Below are positions 34,935-42,568 of a stretch of 64,000 bases of DNA, piece by piece; positions within the stretch are counted from its first letter, which is position 1; each line of letters begins with the position of its first letter. Under the pieces are notes generated by a model that saw only the letters and a program-made list of their open reading frames with translations, did no database searches and was not told where the DNA came from. Location: assembly GCA_964599275.1 (NCBI GenBank), contig CAZRFK010000001.1, forward strand, positions 1 to 64,000. Reading direction: 5' to 3'. The translations under genes and the position numbers were made by a program. The stretch is from PUMD01 sp964599275 (GTDB taxonomy: Bacteria; Bacillota; Sulfobacillia; SLMV01).

Positions 34935-35287
34935 CAGCTCAAACCCTCCCCGTTTTCAATCTCGGGGATATGCTCAACCGAAGGGTATATGCTGATGTAC
35001 CGATCGATTCCAGCCAATCCCAGGATCTCACCTGCACGATGAGACGGAGCGGCTAAAATAAGCTCGATCCCCTCTTCGGACAGCTCCTGATAACGCCCCA
35101 ACAACGCTCCCAACCCAGAACTATCCATAAATGATACACCCTGCAGGTCAACTACTACCTGCTGCAGGTGGGCTTGCTGACAGGCTTCAGCAACAGCCCT
35201 ATTGAACTTATCTGTGGCGGACAGATCAAATTCCCCCTGTAGCGTCAGAACAACTCTGTAGTCCTCAAAAGATGCATTTACCTTCAA
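34934..35287 (-). CDS. spoIIAA: Anti-sigma F factor antagonist SpoIIAA
   Basis: SpoIIAA is a STAS-domain protein that, when unphosphorylated, displaces SigF from SpoIIAB. The phosphorylation site lies in GVSFMDSSGLGALLGRYQEL (Ser in DSSGLG, near residue 58), and LTLQGEFDLSATDKFNRAVA opens the fold. The TTG at 35287 follows GGGAGGG, giving about 117 residues, the normal size. It is the first gene of the spoIIA operon. Confidence 0.96.
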   Translation of the reverse strand: MKVNASFEDYRVVLTLQGEFDLSATDKFNRAVAEACQQAHLQQVVVDLQGVSFMDSSGLGALLGRYQELSEEGIELILAAPSHRAGEILGLAGIDRYISIYPSVEHIPEIENGEGLS

Positions 35288-35372
35288 CTGTAGCCCTCCC
35301 AACAAAGATTATCATATCAAAATCAGTATGCAGGAGAACTTTCTTCATAAGTCGAGTCAAGTCCTTCTTGAA

Positions 35373-36569
35373 CTAATTCAACAGCCACATTATTTGCAGC
35401 ATACGTACAAAAATAGTGCCAATCCCACATCTTTCGATAACTTCAACAGGAACTAACGGGATCTCCTGAAGCAGTTCACCTTCCAACCTGATCTGCAGCT
35501 GCCCCACTGTTTCCTGCACACTGACCGGAGCCTTAAGGTCTTGCTGTATTAAGGAAATGTCACCAACCAGATCCCCTGCCCGCCCTCTGGGAATGGTAAC
35601 CTCAGCATCTCGGGCCACAGTTACATCAACTTCCTGCTTCTCTCCTTCAGAAACAGGTAAACTTCCCAGAACATCTCCAGTCTGGGCGAACTCGATTGTT
35701 TCTACTGCGGCAAAACCTGCGTTCAGGAGTGTGGCGACAGAATCGAAACGCGCGTCGGATGTAGGGGCGCCCATAACAGTAACTATAAGTCTTGTGCCAT
35801 TGGATTTAGCGGTTGCTGTCAGACACCACATAGACTCATCAGTCAATCCTGTCTTGAGTCCATCAACCCCTGGATACTGTCGGATCATACGATTAGTGTT
35901 GGTCAACCAGAACGGACGGTCGGTATCTTCGCGCAGCCAATCGGTCCATATAGAGGTATATTCCAGGACCTGAGGATAAGTGGTTACCAGATGACGACCC
36001 AGGTGAGCCATATCATGAGCACTCGAATAGTGTTCGGGATTATCAAGACCGTGTGCATTAATAAAATGTGTGTTCGTGAGCCCAAGACGTTCCACCAACT
36101 CGTTCATATCCCCAACAAACGCCTCGTGTGAGCCTGAGATGTATTCAGCCAGTGCCACTGACGCATCGTTGGCTGATGAGACTGCAACTGCTTTCAGTAG
36201 ATCTTTAACCATCATTTTTTCCCCGGCTTCCAAGTACACCTGGGATCCACCCATGCCAGAAGCTCGGGGACTAACTACCACTTCTTCGTCCCATGCTATC
36301 TCCCCAGATTGAACTGCCTCAAAAACCAGAATCATGGTGGCGATTTTGGTCATACTGGCAGGGGCTCTGCGTTCATGTTCTGAAATTCCATGCAGGGATA
36401 AACCAGTGGCTGCGTCCAGCAGGTAAGCAGATTCGGCTTCTAATTCCAGCGGACCAACAGAAAAACTGTTCTCTGTTTCTTCCTCTTCCGCCAGTACTGC
36501 TCCTGAAAATACCACAAGCGTAATGAGGATAAGTAGAGAAGGCACAATCCAGCGAAGTTTCCTGCCCAT
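35373..36569 (-). CDS. dacF: D-alanyl-D-alanine carboxypeptidase (DacF-type)
   Basis: This secreted class C penicillin-binding protein trims peptide cross-bridges of spore peptidoglycan. A signal peptide (SLLILITLVVFSGAVLA, cleaved near residue 27) precedes the S11 peptidase domain: SxxK in RAPASMTKIATMILV, SxN in AVSSANDASVALAEYI and KTG in VDGLKTGLTDESMWCLT. The C-terminal beta domain follows, with a hydrophobic or amphipathic tail (IFVRMLQIMWLL) that may anchor it. The ATG at 36569 has an AAAGAGGTG site. Its place directly before spoIIAA matches Bacillus. Confidence 0.95.
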   Translation of the reverse strand: MGRKLRWIVPSLLILITLVVFSGAVLAEEEETENSFSVGPLELEAESAYLLDAATGLSLHGISEHERRAPASMTKIATMILVFEAVQSGEIAWDEEVVVSPRASGMGGSQVYLEAGEKMMVKDLLKAVAVSSANDASVALAEYISGSHEAFVGDMNELVERLGLTNTHFINAHGLDNPEHYSSAHDMAHLGRHLVTTYPQVLEYTSIWTDWLREDTDRPFWLTNTNRMIRQYPGVDGLKTGLTDESMWCLTATAKSNGTRLIVTVMGAPTSDARFDSVATLLNAGFAAVETIEFAQTGDVLGSLPVSEGEKQEVDVTVARDAEVTIPRGRAGDLVGDISLIQQDLKAPVSVQETVGQLQIRLEGELLQEIPLVPVEVIERCGIGTIFVRMLQIMWLLN

Positions 36570-36641
36570 ATTTATCACCTCTTTACAACAATATTGCGGC
36601 AACAGGAAACTTATAATCGCTATTTGGCCAACTCAGGACAT

Positions 36642-37589
36642 TTATGCTCGAGGATGAGCACGGGAATAAACGTCTTTGAGATGGCCGCTGGTCAGGTGAG
36701 TGTACATCTGGGTCGTGGAAATATCGGCATGCCCCAATAACTCCTGCACCGACCGCAGATCTGCGCCATTTTCCAGAAGGTGAGTTGCAAATGAATGTCT
36801 GAGGGTATGCGGGGTGATCTTTTTATCAATTGCGGCCTCTTTAGCATGGCGCTTGACTATTTTCCAGATGCCTTGCCTTGTTAGACGTCTTCCATGATGA
36901 TTTACAAAAAGCGCCTGCTCTGATGAATCAGAGACCAATTCCTGTCTTGCCCCACTTACATAGTCATCGACAGCTTTGGCAGAAATACTGCCCAGAGGGA
37001 CAAGTCTTTCGGTGTTTCCTTTGCCAATGCAGCGCAGCTGTTTGCGGGAGATATTGATGTGTTCTAGATCCAGATTAACAAGTTCAGACACCCTCAGTCC
37101 TGTTGCATAAAGCAACTCCAAAATTGCTCGATCTCGAACTCCTATGGGTTCTGACACGTCAGGCTGCCCAACCAAATTCTCCACTTCAGAGACAGTCAGA
37201 ATAACAGGTAGCCTTCTCTGGGGTTTAGGTGCTTGCACATCCTGAGTGGGATTTTGCTCCAGATAATCCTCCTGAACCAGATACTTGTAAAAACTGCGCA
37301 GAGCAGCCAATCTTCTGGCTATGGTCGATGGTGCCATTCCCTGTTCTCGCATCCACACAATATACGAGGTAATGATATTGCGAGTAGCCTCTTCAATCAG
37401 TAAATACTCAGCTGCTTCAGCTGATCCGTCATCTTCATCATCGTTTGATGTGTTTCCATTGTGCTTCTGCAGATAACGGAGAAATTGTTTTAAATCTCGA
37501 CCATATGAGTCCAGTGTGTTACCAGCCAGACCACGCTCAACTCCAAGATAGTCAATGAATTCTTTAATCACTCCGCTTTTTCTCGCCAC
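36642..37589 (-). CDS. xerD: Site-specific tyrosine recombinase XerD
   Basis: XerD resolves chromosome dimers at dif. The N-terminal SAM-like domain (FIDYLGVERGLAGNTLDSYG) contains an acidic insertion near residues 45-58 (NTSNDDEDDGSAEAAEY) not usual for XerD. The catalytic residues are all present: Arg in YATGLRVSELVNL, Lys in GKGNTERLVPL, HTLRHSFATHLLENG, LLGHADISTTQMYTHLT with the nucleophile Tyr. The GTG at 37589 has a TAGGGGGTTC site. The gene is chromosomal and typical, not an element integrase; its position near dacF and spoIIA is conserved in Firmicutes. Confidence 0.94.
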   Translation of the reverse strand: MARKSGVIKEFIDYLGVERGLAGNTLDSYGRDLKQFLRYLQKHNGNTSNDDEDDGSAEAAEYLLIEEATRNIITSYIVWMREQGMAPSTIARRLAALRSFYKYLVQEDYLEQNPTQDVQAPKPQRRLPVILTVSEVENLVGQPDVSEPIGVRDRAILELLYATGLRVSELVNLDLEHINISRKQLRCIGKGNTERLVPLGSISAKAVDDYVSGARQELVSDSSEQALFVNHHGRRLTRQGIWKIVKRHAKEAAIDKKITPHTLRHSFATHLLENGADLRSVQELLGHADISTTQMYTHLTSGHLKDVYSRAHPRA

Positions 37590-37634
37590 GAGAAGAACCC
37601 CCTATCGTATCTGGACCAGGCCACGTGCAAATAC

Positions 37635-37874
37635 TTACTCATCATAATGTCCTGTGTAATAACGACGCAGCCTACTCATCTGCATCATCCACCACACTTC
37701 GATTTCTTCCCACACTGTTGATACCCGCACTGGAGCCCACACCTTTCTTATGTAGGTTCCCGGACGGGGACTTTCCGAAGGCCTCAAAATATCCCAAAAC
37801 CAATATATAATTGATTCACGGGCAGACAACCCCACCACCAGAAGAACCACCAACAGAACAAGTAAAATGCGCAT
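37635..37874 (-). CDS. Small unknown membrane-anchored protein upstream of xerD
   Basis: The 79-residue product starts MRILLVLLVVLLVVGLSARE, a membrane anchor or signal, followed by IYWFWDILRPSESPRP and a Trp-rich tail (VWEEIEVWWMMQMSRL). Its position, directly ahead of xerD, and its size match the DUF4227 (YqzK) proteins of Bacillus, but the sequence alone does not prove that family. The ATG has a modest GAGGTCGG site. It lies 46 bases upstream of xerD and may share its transcript. Confidence 0.6.
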   Translation of the reverse strand: MRILLVLLVVLLVVGLSARESIIYWFWDILRPSESPRPGTYIRKVWAPVRVSTVWEEIEVWWMMQMSRLRRYYTGHYDE

Positions 37875-38007
37875 TAACCATCACCGACCTCGAGATGATT
37901 AGCTCCTGGTGGTAATACTTATGTAGAGCCCACATTAACTATACCAATCCTTTTCAAATGTACAGCAGATAGCATGGAAATTTTGTGATGCGACCAAATA
38001 ACGAAGC

Positions 38008-38044
38008 CCATAATTCCACCGTACTGTAGACGGTGGAATTATGG
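38008..38044 (-). terminator. Hairpin downstream of pntB, possible terminator
   Basis: A perfect 15-base stem (38008-38022 with 38030-38044) closes a seven-base loop about 50 bases after the pntB stop. The downstream flank on the minus strand (GGCTTCGTTATTTGG) has only a poor T-run, so termination is likely but not certain. Confidence 0.6.
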
Positions 38045-38094
38045 AAGACTTTACGTTGAACACTGACAAACATCAGTTAATCCTGAACTAATAG

Positions 38095-39765
38095 CTATAA
38101 TTTCTGGTTGAGTTTGCTTAAAGTATCCTTGGCATCACCGAGGACCAGTTCCACGTGCTCCATCTCGTACAGGGTGNNNNNNNNNNNNNNNNNNNNNNNN
38201 NNNNNNNNNNNNNNNNNNNNNNNNNNNNNNNNNNNNNNNNNNNNNNNNNNNNNNNNNNNNNNNNNNNNNNNNNNNNGACCATACCCCGGAACTATTACAA
38301 CCTTCTCGGCTGACTTTAACAGTGCAGAGGGACCACTCTGGCCTTCTGTGGGCTGCTGAGGTTCTTGCTCCGCGGCTTCTGACTCCACCCCGCGCAGCAG
38401 CTGCCCAACAGTATCCTTGGCATCACCGAGGACCAGTTCCACGTGCTCCATCTCGTACAGGGTGTTTTCAACCCCTGAATAACCTGGCTCTGTATCCAGA
38501 TTGCACACTATCACGCTGTCTGCGCGCTCAACTTCTACTATTGGCATTCCAGATATGGGCGTGTCATCTGACTCGTTCGCTGCCGGGTTCACCACATCAC
38601 AGGCTCCCACCACCAGCGCTACATCCACATCGTCCATCTCCGGATTGATATCATCCATCTCCCGCAACTTGTCATACGGGATATCTACCTCTGCCAAAAG
38701 CACGTTCATGTGCCCCGGCATCCTGCCGGCTACCGGATGTATCGCAAACTCCACCTCAACACCTCTGGACTCCAAACTTTCCATCAAATCCTTGACCTGC
38801 TTCTGAGCCTGCGCTACAGCCAGACCATACCCCGGAACTATTACAACCTTCTCGGCTGACTTTAACAGTGCAGAGGGTGATACGTCCTCAGATGTTTCTT
38901 CATCCTCTTCTTTCAGTACTGCTTTGTCGTCTACCTCTTCAGATGACCCGGTTCCGGTCGCAGTCTCTCCACTGAGAACACTCCCAAGAGAGCTGTTCAT
39001 TGCACGGCACATCAGTTGAGTAAGTACAAGGCCTGATGCTCCTACTATTGCTCCAATGAGGACAAGTAGGGGTTCTGAAATGGTAAATCCACAAATCGCC
39101 CCGGCTAATCCAGAGAAAGCATTCAGCAGTGAAATGGTTATCGGCATATCTGCTCCACCAACTCGGATGGCCAGCAGTATTCCGTAGACAAGAGCAATCG
39201 CCAATATAAATAGGGGTAAAACTACAGGTAATCCTGGAATAAACTCACTTGCCGCAACCATGATTGCCATAATGAGAATACTCAATTTGGACAAAGCCCC
39301 ATGACCTGGAAGAATGACTGGACTCTGGGTGGTCAGCCCTTCCAATTTAACAGCAGCTACAATACTCCCACTGAAAGCCAGGCCGCCAACGACCAGGGCA
39401 AATAATCCGGCTACCGCACTGAAAGTAGTCATTTCATTATAACGCTCAAATAGCTCAACAAGCGCAACCAAAGCGCTGGCACCGCCACCCAAACCATTGA
39501 ATAAAGCTACCAACTGGGGCATTCTATTCATGGTAACGGTGATTGCCAATATGTAACCTATTCCTCCACCTGTCGCCATACCCACCCAGAGGATGGGTAC
39601 ATCAATAATTTGATTGGACCACAAAACTAAAACTATAGCTGCAAACAAACTGGCAGCGCTGAGCCGATTCCCTCGGACAGCTGTTTCTGGCGAGTTCATC
39701 CACCTGATACCGAGAAGAACCAGAACACCCAACATCGTCGACAGCACGAGATAAATTTGCTGCAT
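38095..39765 (-). CDS. pntB: NAD(P) transhydrogenase subunit beta with duplicated NADP(H) domain; contains assembly gap
   Basis: PntB couples hydride transfer between NAD(H) and NADP(H) to proton flow. Residues 1 to about 270 hold the membrane domain (GGGASALVALVELFERY and eight or so helices). An acidic linker (DKAVLKEEDEETSEDVS) leads to the NADP-binding domain dIII at residues 297-452, with VVIVPGYGLAVAQAQKQVKD and NLDTEPGYSGVENTLYEME. A normal PntB of about 460 residues would stop there. Instead a 26-residue Glu/Gln/Pro-rich linker leads into a second copy beginning PSALLKSAEKVVIVPGYG, interrupted by 100 N, and ending in GDAKDTLSKLNQKL. With the gap at its inferred true size the protein would have about 642 residues. 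The start overlaps the pntA2 stop (TAATG). Confidence 0.9.
   Translation of the reverse strand: MQQIYLVLSTMLGVLVLLGIRWMNSPETAVRGNRLSAASLFAAIVLVLWSNQIIDVPILWVGMATGGGIGYILAITVTMNRMPQLVALFNGLGGGASALVALVELFERYNEMTTFSAVAGLFALVVGGLAFSGSIVAAVKLEGLTTQSPVILPGHGALSKLSILIMAIMVAASEFIPGLPVVLPLFILAIALVYGILLAIRVGGADMPITISLLNAFSGLAGAICGFTISEPLLVLIGAIVGASGLVLTQLMCRAMNSSLGSVLSGETATGTGSSEEVDDKAVLKEEDEETSEDVSPSALLKSAEKVVIVPGYGLAVAQAQKQVKDLMESLESRGVEVEFAIHPVAGRMPGHMNVLLAEVDIPYDKLREMDDINPEMDDVDVALVVGACDVVNPAANESDDTPISGMPIVEVERADSVIVCNLDTEPGYSGVENTLYEMEHVELVLGDAKDTVGQLLRGVESEAAEQEPQQPTEGQSGPSALLKSAEKVVIVPGYGXXXXXXXXXXXXXXXXXXXXXXXXXXXXXXXXXXTLYEMEHVELVLGDAKDTLSKLNQKL
38122..38877 (-). repeat. Direct repeat of the dIII coding region, one copy mostly hidden by an N gap
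   Basis: Bases 38122-38176 equal 38410-38464, and 38277-38331 equal 38823-38877; both matches are 55 bases long and perfect, and both stop exactly where the sequence becomes unique. The complete copy is 38410-38877 (468 bases, 156 codons). The other copy is represented only by its 55-base ends around the N run. A unique 78-base linker (38332-38409) lies between them. The complete copy has 358 bases between the two 55-mers, so the true gap is probably about 358 bases; 358 and 100 leave the same remainder modulo three, so the frame is kept. Confidence 0.9.
38177..38276. other. Assembly gap of 100 N
   Basis: Exactly 100 unknown bases, the conventional scaffold filler. It falls inside the second copy of the pntB domain repeat, so the assembler evidently failed at that repeat. 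Confidence 0.98.
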
Positions 39766-40067
39766 TAAGTCTCCAGCCCCTCGTTGTCCTGGACTCTCTT
39801 GGTGAACATTTTCAACATGCGGTCTGTGACTGCAAACCCGCCTACCAAATTGACGGAGGCCATCGCTACGGCAATAAAGCCCAAAACTTTACTGTCCATA
39901 TTGACTGCGAGAGCAGTTGCAACCAAGGATCCAAGAATAGTTACTCCGGAAATTGCATTAGTTCCTGACATAAGTGGTGTATGAAGTAATGGAGGAACCT
40001 GCTGGATCACTTTGTACCCGAGCAGACCCGCTGCAGCAAAAATCAGCAACAACCATACTGGATTCAT
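39765..40067 (-). CDS. pntA2: NAD(P) transhydrogenase subunit alpha, membrane part
   Basis: This 100-residue protein has three membrane helices (VWLLLIFAAAGLLGYKVI, NAISGVTILGSLVATALAV, VLGFIAVAMASVNLVGGFAV) and the segment VPPLLHTPLMSGTNAISG typical of the PntA C-terminal membrane domain. It ends with DRMLKMFTKR. In many bacteria PntA is split into a soluble and a membrane polypeptide, as here. It forms part of the proton channel with PntB and overlaps its start by two bases (TAATG). The ATG is preceded by GAGGAGGGATTATC. Confidence 0.95.
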   Translation of the reverse strand: MNPVWLLLIFAAAGLLGYKVIQQVPPLLHTPLMSGTNAISGVTILGSLVATALAVNMDSKVLGFIAVAMASVNLVGGFAVTDRMLKMFTKRVQDNEGLET

Positions 40068-40147
40068 GATAATCCCTCCTCACCTGTTTCAACTGCATTG
40101 ATAACGGTCCAAACCAGGTCAAAACAATCTTGCTGAATAATAACTTG

Positions 40148-41323
40148 TCAGGATAGGCCCATTGCCTCCCGGGCTCCTGAATGGACCAGATCACCGTCTT
40201 TGGTGACCAGAGAGGAGGCAATTATTTCATCGTTCATGTCAACCTGCAGAGAGCCATCTTCGACAAGGTTTTCTACAAAAGCGTAGATATTTTTTGCAAA
40301 CATTGAAGTAGAACTGCTCGGAACAAGTCCGGGCAAATTCTTGGTACCAACTATCGTAACCCCATGCTCCTCCACTGTCTCTCCACCGACAGTCAACTCA
40401 CAATTGCCACCCTGATCCACAGAAACGTCAACAATTACAGAACCGGGATCCATGCTCTTTACCATCTCTTCAGTGACCAATATAGGAGCCTGTTTACCTG
40501 GAACCAGCGCAGTCAGCACTACGACGTCAGCCTCGCTCACAGCATCCTTGATAGCCTCACGCTCTTTTTCCAACCATTCATCAGTCAATTGTTCGGCATA
40601 CCCACCTTCACCAACTGCCACCTCAGCAGGAACACCACTGTCAAGAATCTTGGCTCCTAAAGTTTTTGCTTGCTCATTGGCCTCAGGGCGAACGTCTACT
40701 ACCTTCACTTGTGCACCGAGTCTCTTGGCAGTTGCTATTGCCTGCAAACCTGCAACACCAGCACCTAACACAGATACGTTGGCTGGACGGTTTGTACCTA
40801 CAGCGGAAGTTATCATAGGAACAAATTTGGGCAAATCATTAGCTGCTACTAGTATGCTTTTGTAACCAGCGACTGTACTCATTGAAGTCAAAGCATCCAT
40901 AGACTGGGCACGGGTAATCCGTGGAATACTATCCAATGTGAAACTGGTTACTCCCTGTTGGGCAAGATTCTGGATCATTTCGTGGTTAGCAGGAGCAGCA
41001 GGGTGTAAGAAGGTCACCAGTGTCTGTCCCTCACTCATCATATCTACTTCATGCTTTTGCACATCGGAATTGAACTGTGGCTCTTTTACTTTCATTAGGA
41101 TGTCTGCCTGAGAAAACACTTCTTCAACATCCTCAACAATGTTTGCACCAGCTGTCGAGTAATCGCTATTTGAAAATCCTGCACCCTCTCCAGCCTGCGT
41201 TTCTATAAGAACCTCTGCCCCCTCTGACACCAAATTATCCACGGTCTCTGGGATTATAGCCACTCGCTGCTCTCCAGTCATGATCTCTCTGGGAACGCCC
41301 ACTCTGAGACCTTGAAATTTCAT
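40148..41323 (-). CDS. pntA1: NAD(P) transhydrogenase subunit alpha, soluble NAD(H)-binding part
   Basis: This is the cytosolic dI domain that binds NAD(H). GVPREIMTGEQRVAIIPETV opens the AlaDH/PNT N-domain; HPAAPANHEMIQNLAQQGVT, SMDALTSMSTVAGYKSIL and the Rossmann loop VSVLGAGVAGLQAIATAKRL follow, with ALVPGKQAPILVTEEMVKSM near residue 275. The last 40 residues are the linker to the membrane part. It is distinguished from alanine dehydrogenase by the adjacent pntA2 and pntB. The ATG at 41323 has an AAGGAGGTATCTTT site. Confidence 0.95.
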   Translation of the reverse strand: MKFQGLRVGVPREIMTGEQRVAIIPETVDNLVSEGAEVLIETQAGEGAGFSNSDYSTAGANIVEDVEEVFSQADILMKVKEPQFNSDVQKHEVDMMSEGQTLVTFLHPAAPANHEMIQNLAQQGVTSFTLDSIPRITRAQSMDALTSMSTVAGYKSILVAANDLPKFVPMITSAVGTNRPANVSVLGAGVAGLQAIATAKRLGAQVKVVDVRPEANEQAKTLGAKILDSGVPAEVAVGEGGYAEQLTDEWLEKEREAIKDAVSEADVVVLTALVPGKQAPILVTEEMVKSMDPGSVIVDVSVDQGGNCELTVGGETVEEHGVTIVGTKNLPGLVPSSSTSMFAKNIYAFVENLVEDGSLQVDMNDEIIASSLVTKDGDLVHSGAREAMGLS

Positions 41324-41403
41324 AAAGATACCTCCTTGTTTGGATTTCCGAGCTCAAGTTTATTCTATATCTAGCTCTTACAGTAAGCAACACACCACTT
41401 AGA

Positions 41404-41432
41404 AATATAGCACAGTGAATACACCCCGGCAA
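41404..41432 (-). promoter_or_regulatory. SigA-type promoter for the pnt operon
   Basis: On the minus strand TTGCCG (41432-41427), a 17-base spacer and TATATT (41409-41404) lie about 75 bases upstream of the pntA1 ribosome site. A second candidate, TTGCTT with 17 bases to TAGAAT, lies closer to the gene. The rest of 41433-41637 shows no gene or structure that I can support. Confidence 0.5.
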
Positions 41433-41637
41433 ATATAAGCATTTTCAAGAAGAATCTGTGCCTGTATAAACACGTGGAAATATCCTTTCTAATCTTCTCG
41501 AAGGCAAAAGCACCTAAAATGAAGAGGGAGGGTTTTCATATTTGATGAGAGCAAGTGCTGATGTTGAAAGAATGAAAACATTAGAGATCTGTCCCTTGCA
41601 GGCGGAGAATCCGAAAGGTAACTTAGTAGCATCATTT

Positions 41638-42324
41638 TTAAAGGTATGGTGCTAAAAGCCGCATAAAAACTGGAACGAGATAGCTTTCAAGCACAACCCC
41701 AAGAATAATTAAACAGCTCGCAAGTAATCCCCGCAAGCAATATAACAGGGCAGACGAATGACGCTTGAATGAATCGGGAACTCTGCGTGACATTATAATC
41801 TGCAGAGAATAAGCCACAGCATTGACTGAGCAAAACAGCAATCCTGTGAGGAAGAACAAGTTTTGTGGCAAGACCGATACAAGTGCCAACCCGACACCCA
41901 TAGTACCTCTTATGTAGATCAAAAAACTGACAGTAAACCCTATCACAAAGCCGCGGAGTAAAACCACAGCAGCTACTACTGGCATTCCAATTACAGTAAA
42001 CCCCAAGAGGAAGATCACAGCCAAGGACTTCATGTTACTGAACAAAGAATCCATAAATATATCCGACCCGGCTAGAGGTCTTTCCCTACCCTCTAAACTC
42101 TGAAAAAAGCCAAGTGTAAACTCCGAAAGCTTATCGACCTGCTCTGGATGTAAGGATCCTGCTGCCAGAGCACCAAAAACTACTCCGGCACATAAAAGCA
42201 AAAGAGCAAACAAATACAGTGCTGCATTTTCTCTCAAATAACTCATAACTACAGCACTTCCATCTGACCAAACTACCCGCGGACTTCGAGGAAACAGTTT
42301 ATTGCTGCGTCCGCCTCTTCTCAC
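41638..42324 (-). CDS. spoIIM: Stage II sporulation protein M
   Basis: SpoIIM is the membrane scaffold of the SpoIID-SpoIIM-SpoIIP engulfment complex in the mother cell. YLRENAALYLFALLLLCAGV, FMDSLFSNMKSLAVIFLLGF, LLRGFVIGFTVSFLIYIRGT and VSVLPQNLFFLTGLLFCSVN are the standard SpoIIM segments, giving five membrane helices. 228 residues includes a basic N-terminal lead. The GTG at 42324 follows AAAGGAGGACGAGCTG. Its partner spoIIP is at 6.2-7.3 kb. Confidence 0.95.
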   Translation of the reverse strand: MRRGGRSNKLFPRSPRVVWSDGSAVVMSYLRENAALYLFALLLLCAGVVFGALAAGSLHPEQVDKLSEFTLGFFQSLEGRERPLAGSDIFMDSLFSNMKSLAVIFLLGFTVIGMPVVAAVVLLRGFVIGFTVSFLIYIRGTMGVGLALVSVLPQNLFFLTGLLFCSVNAVAYSLQIIMSRRVPDSFKRHSSALLYCLRGLLASCLIILGVVLESYLVPVFMRLLAPYL

Positions 42325-42472
42325 CAGCTCGTCCTCCTTTCCAACTAAATCCTTCCTACGCTCATATTACTGATAATCACAGAAAATAATGATTCAATAT
42401 TTTTCAAACTGCATTCTGCTTTAGGGAATCCTCATCGGGTGATCATTAAAAACCCAAGAAGACAACAAAAGA

Positions 42473-42500
42473 AAAACCCGAGGAAAGCTAACCCCCGGGA
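42473..42500 (-). terminator. Terminator after mgtE
   Basis: On the minus strand CCCGGGGG pairs with TCCTCGGG (with two G-U pairs) across a seven-base loop and is followed by TTTTTCTTTTG. It lies about 70 bases past the mgtE stop, separating it from spoIIM. Confidence 0.7.
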
Positions 42501-42568
42501 AAGGAATTTATTTTGTATTTACTGATAATGAGGAGTATTACTTTAATTATTCATTAAATAAACACAAT

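Noticed and set aside
36642..37589. Tyrosine recombinase as a sign of an integrated element
   Set aside because: Sequence and position match chromosomal XerD; no attachment-site repeats or phage/plasmid genes are nearby.
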